64,000 nucleotides of DNA from assembly GCA_026419785.1 (NCBI GenBank), contig JAODTK010001865.1, forward strand, positions 248,001-312,000, written 5' to 3'. The position numbers were made by a program, and so were the translations under genes. Every line of letters starts with the position of its first letter. Within the stretch, counting starts at the first letter, position 1. Positions 60,343 through 64,000 of the stretch are shown here, piece after piece. The notes under the pieces were generated by a model. That model was not told where the DNA came from and searched no databases. It was given only the letters and a program-made list of their open reading frames with translations. This stretch comes from Sclerodactyla briareus. Lineage: Eukaryota > Echinodermata > Holothuroidea > Dendrochirotida > Sclerodactylidae.

Positions 60343-60490
60343 CCACTGTCGGGGTAATGTAGCTCATGCTAAATGCTGGGAAAACAAATTGCTGAATGAT
60401 TGGCAGAAATAGGAGAAAACGCCACTTGTTTTGCCAAACATTCAGCAATCTTACCCAACATTTCAGCTTGTGCTATGTACCCAACTGTTT
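60343..60490. repeat. Long imperfect inverted repeat (hairpin)
   Basis: The left arm (60351-60408, GGGGTAATGTAGCTCATGCT... TTGCTGAATGATTGGCAGAA) pairs with the right arm (60429-60487), whose reverse complement reads TGGGTACATAGCACAAGCTG... ATTGCTGAATGTTTGGCAAA. The loop is about 20 bases. The 99-codon frame across it is incidental. Confidence 0.75.
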
Positions 60491-60959
60491 TGAGAATTGA
60501 TCGGAGCACGTGTTTTTTGCTTATAGTGAAGGGGCACTATATCCGCTGTCCCTATACAGTTGAATGCCCGGTGGTCCTGAAGTTGTACAACTCATCTAAA
60601 GTTTTTGTCATGCTCACCATAAATTATATTTTTTACGATCGTGTGAGGGATTCACCAGCTGACAATACGTGTGACATTGCATTACAGATGAGCAAGTGAG
60701 CAACCTTGGGTCGTGAAACGACGGACAGGACCAAGGGCGGGGGGTTTTGGGGGGTCAGAACCCACCATGGCCCATGATCAACAATTTTTAACACAAAACC
60801 AAATTTTTCGCAGTTCAGTAGAGGTTTGCCGCTGTAACTCAGGCAAATAGTGCATGAGCGCATGTGTCTAGGGTCCTATCAATTATACTAATTTGCCAAT
60901 AGGGAGGGTGAGGCCATTTTTGAGGGCGCACTTCCCTTGGTTTCCGACCTCAACCCCCA

Positions 60960-60983
60960 CCCCCCCCCCCCCCCCCCCCCCCC
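60960..60983. repeat. C24 homopolymer
   Basis: Twenty-four consecutive C, the longest homopolymer seen in the window. The plus-strand CAAGGGCGGGGGG at 60732 resembles a hAT-like end but no partner end was found. Confidence 0.9.
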
Positions 60984-60999
60984 ACCCCCAAGACAAATA

Positions 61000-62200
61000 T
61001 CTCGGGACGCGCTTGGATAGGACCAATCAACAAGAGGCAGGAGATCAATGAGGTTTATCAATTATTCCCGCAACCAAAATCAGATCAGATGAGATCACTG
61101 CAAGAATTTTCTTTTTTTTTGGGGGGGGGGTAATTGAAGCGCGTCTCTGTACAAGAATTGTCCTTATTGAGTAACACTGGTCCTAAACCTTATCCCTAAC
61201 TCTGCCGGAGAAAACAGTTAATGCTATAAGAAAAACACACGGTTCACTGTATATGACCAAATTTTGTCCGCCTCAACTGCATTATCAGAACGATCCAGGC
61301 CTACATGTCTAAATGCTCCAAATTCACACAACTTGAGGGGAAAAAATCTGTCAATTTTGGCCTAGCCACAGCGGTCTGTTATTCGGGAATTCATAAATTA
61401 TGTGGCTATTAGAGCCAGTATTGGTAGGCTTAATCAACATTTAGACTCTGAACCAGAGTGCTTATAAATCAGACACAACTCGTTCACTACATGTTAATTG
61501 CCCCCCCCCCAAACATGTTTTCAAAATTGTGTAATTCCTTTTTAGGATGTAGACATTTTACAATCAACCGTGAAGAATGTTATTTAAAAGCAAGGGCCCA
61601 TAGATTGTTTTTGATGGTTCACTCAATTGTTCTGTCATTTATTGAGATGTATCATACAGCCTGGATGGCGAGTAATACACGGGGAATCATAAGAAACGAT
61701 AAACGAATTGGCTGGCATTAAATATCTGAAATAACCAACCCCTGGAAGAAAGGGCGCTCATGGTAAGATACTTTCGGGTGCTTAGTGATATAGACATCAG
61801 TCGCGACTATAACAAGCCAGATCTATAGGCATATGCCCGACTGTATGGACATAACGATAGTTAAATACGAAAGTTAAGAATCTGAGACGTTGAACTATAC
61901 TGGATTTCAGTAAACTCACCCGCCCCTCTACCCCCACTCCCCATCCATCGCCCGCAAACAGCCCTATCAATAACACAGAAAACGTTGTTTTAAGTGCAGG
62001 AGGCAACTAATGAACATGCTGTTTTTTAATTGTTGCTTGTTTCAATTAAGCCCTCAACCAACAAGCTCGTTTTCATAATTGTGGTGTCTGCCGGTGGTCA
62101 CGTTTAAATACGACAATTCCTTTCAATTGCGAAATTACCCTGCTGGAATAACTAGTTCGCGGGTATCACTGAAAGTACTACACTCAGAATTGTTCACGCA
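61000..62200. other. No gene recognised
   Basis: G10 and C10 runs near 61120 and 61501. The rest has no recognisable repeat or splice-bounded frame. Confidence 0.4.
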
Positions 62201-62206
62201 TTGCAG

Positions 62207-62291
62207 AATGACAAAATATGAGTTTGTTATACCAATAAACGAAATTACAAGCCAACACCCCCGCCATAACCGTGCTGTTGTCTTTTATAAG
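62207..62291 (+). CDS. Weak candidate internal exon
   Basis: The acceptor AATTGTTCACGCATTGCAG and donor AAG|GTACAA bound one base plus 28 codons, with only one frame open: MTKYEFVIPINEITSQHPRH, then NRAVVFYK. The coding look is good but the exon is short. It points towards the minus-strand terminal exon at 62405-62604. Confidence 0.25.
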
Positions 62292-62377
62292 GTACAAATC
62301 GAGCACCCTCGTGGGACGGCCAGCAGATTTACTGGCTGTTGGGCGCCACAATCTGCTAAACTGTAATTGACGCGGTC

Positions 62378-62383
62378 TTTATT
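62378..62383 (-). promoter_or_regulatory. Polyadenylation signal AATAAA (minus strand)
   Basis: AATAAA on the minus strand, about 22 bases after the stop codon of the candidate exon at 62405-62604. Confidence 0.45.
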
Positions 62384-62404
62384 TGTCCTTCCAATTGATG
62401 CGAG

Positions 62405-62604
62405 TCAGCTAGGGAAACAATCCGATATCATTTGTAAATAATTTACGCTTGGCGGCTGGTGGACTTGGGACATTTTGGTGAAAGTAGACTTGAACGTGGT
62501 TAAATGCATCATATTTGGTGTGTATGCCCGCTCCGGAACCGCCGATTCTAGTCGACTGCTTTCACTTTTTCCTTCAAATTTAAAAAAATGCTTAACACTA
62601 TTCA
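62405..62604 (-). CDS. Candidate terminal exon, product unknown
   Basis: The minus-strand acceptor ATGCGTGATTTCTTATTATAG is followed by two bases and 65 codons to TGA. The frame reads NSVKHFFKFEGKSESSRLES, then AVPERAYTPNMMHLTTFKST, then FTKMSQVHQPPSVNYLQMIS and DCFPS. Length, composition and an AATAAA 22 bases after the stop support a real 3' exon. No domain is recognised. Confidence 0.4.
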
Positions 62605-62699
62605 CTATAATAAGAAATCACGCATCTCCGTTATATTCCATAGTTTTATTATGTAGCCTACACTACTTTCAAATGATTTATTGACTGCATGGGACTGCG

Positions 62700-64000
62700 A
62701 TTTTTCGGGACCGGAAAATAAATTACAGTGCATTGTACTGGTCAAATATTCATTTGTAAATTGTACAACCATTACGATGGCGTTTGAACAAACAGCAAAG
62801 TAACACAAGTAATTAAACCTTAATGATTTTTTTTTTCACAATGTTTTAGGGAATCGCGCAAAAGCGTTTGTCCATTTGTCCATTTCACACACGTTTTCAA
62901 AAATATATAAATTATAAATTCGGGGGTTGATTAATAGAAATAACCCCCCATTGCAAAATCGTTTTCTCCCAGGTGAATCCGTTCATTGATTTTTGTTTCA
63001 TAGTTGGCAATTTGGCGCAATAAATGGGGGACTTCGGCGGCGGGGTACTTAAGGGTTGATTTTTTTCAGGGTTTTTTTTGCGCCATGCGTATGGTGCTTG
63101 CAGTGAGCTAGTCGTCCTCCAATCTATCCAAGAAATAACATTAGCAATAACTATCATTAGAAATTCAGACGTCTGTGGGCACTCTGAAAATATGTTCAGG
63201 AATCAAACATTACCTTGCCCCCCCCATTCAAACCCCTTGTTTGTAGCACAGTAATTATTTATAACACGCAGTATATAGTATAGTCGAAATATGTATATAC
63301 TAAGTCATCGAATAAACGTACGTTTAGGAATGTTTTAAACAATATTGTTCTGGAATTTCAAATAATTGTTTAACACATGCCATAAATGAATTTATTGTTT
63401 GTTATAACATAGACCTTATGAGTCATGTTCATCGCAATATTTATGTAATAAGCAATAGAATGACAGGTTCAAAATGTGAGAAAAATGCGGGAGAAATCTA
63501 AAAGCTTTAACTTATATTACATCGACATTTCATAACAGAAATATGGACACGAAAGTATCGGCAGAATACCCTATCAAAAACAAGATCCATATCCATCACG
63601 GTATTTTTTAGAGCATATTTATTATTCTTTTTAGATATTTTGGGGAAATTCATCCCTGAACTGAGAAAAAATACACTGCAGACCCAATCATGGAGAACGA
63701 CAACAAATTCAAATTTGATCATGTGAATTAGTGTGGAAATCAAGACGTTAAGTCTTGTAGCATATAATTCAGACAACTGGATTAAATGGCTATCAAATTT
63801 GCGCTACAGTATGTGGTTGGAAGTTTATTGGAATTTAGTTGTGTCTTTTTGGGGCAATACATAAGGTGTTGTGATGAACAGACGAACGGTTCTACTTTTC
63901 CAAATATTTTTGTAACGATAATGAAAAAATTATCGATTATGAACATTTCTTAGTGACATCTCGTAAAATTATATCGATATTATTATTGTCTATATGTGGG
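62700..64000. other. No firm gene
   Basis: A minus frame at 62912-63134 (WRTTSSLQAPYAWRKKNPEK...) follows an acceptor-like TTATTTCTTGGATAG, but has no polyadenylation signal or donor. The end of the window is A/T-rich and featureless. Confidence 0.3.

Noticed and set aside
62270-62295. TATAAAAG on the minus strand, TATA-box-like
   Set aside because: It overlaps a candidate exon on the plus strand and no transcription start or coding exon follows at the right distance.

Overview
The window reads as nuclear DNA of an animal, most likely a marine deuterostome invertebrate; an echinoderm or close relative is my best guess. The reasons are intron-sized spacing with GT/AG splice sites, tRNA-derived SINEs, CR1/L2-type LINE tails, hAT-like DNA transposons, microsatellites and minisatellites, and many long G or C homopolymers. 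There are no bacterial operons, ribosome binding sites or CRISPR arrays. The one gene I can name is a homeobox gene of the Msx class: its homeodomain exon lies on the minus strand at 55724-56177, behind an intact splice acceptor but carrying several one-base frame breaks.

The rest is gene-poor. A set of unidentified candidate exons is supported by splice sites, a single open frame and, in three places, a polyadenylation signal near the stop. The best are 6736-6844 (+), 7909-8096 (-), the pair 29515-29631 and 28573-28790 (-), the pair 15327-15389 and 15039-15158 (-), 23146-23350 (+) and 62405-62604 (-). Weaker ones are listed with low confidence. Functions are unknown except a tentative netrin-like (NTR) resemblance for the 28.6-29.6 kb pair.

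Layout: 0-1.4 kb transposon-like, with G/C homopolymers; 1.9-2.3 kb a GC-rich island open in several frames; 3.3 kb a minisatellite; 5-9 kb candidate exons on both strands; 9.8-11 kb a tandem array, a SINE and microsatellites; 12-12.7 kb a LINE remnant split by a second retroelement; 15-17.5 kb candidate exons; 18.4-21.6 kb low-complexity and degenerate tandem repeats; 23-30 kb candidate exons; 31.8-32.9 kb a short hAT-like element; 34.2-35.1 kb a MITE, a SINE and a microsatellite; 35.7-39.4 kb a hAT-like element with a perfect 8-bp target duplication; 39.8-40.5 kb a tandem array rich in AGGTCA motifs plus a long (TG)n; 43-48.8 kb a SINE, a LINE tail and more hAT-family ends; 50.6-52.5 kb LINE remnants around a 320-bp tandem array; 55.7-56.7 kb the Msx exon and a 33-bp minisatellite in its intron; 57-64 kb weak exons, an (ATT)n array, a long imperfect hairpin and a possible convergent gene pair at 62.2-62.6 kb.

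How genes work together cannot be judged: apart from Msx (a transcriptional repressor in patterning) no product is recognised. Exon and family calls were made by eye without database searches.
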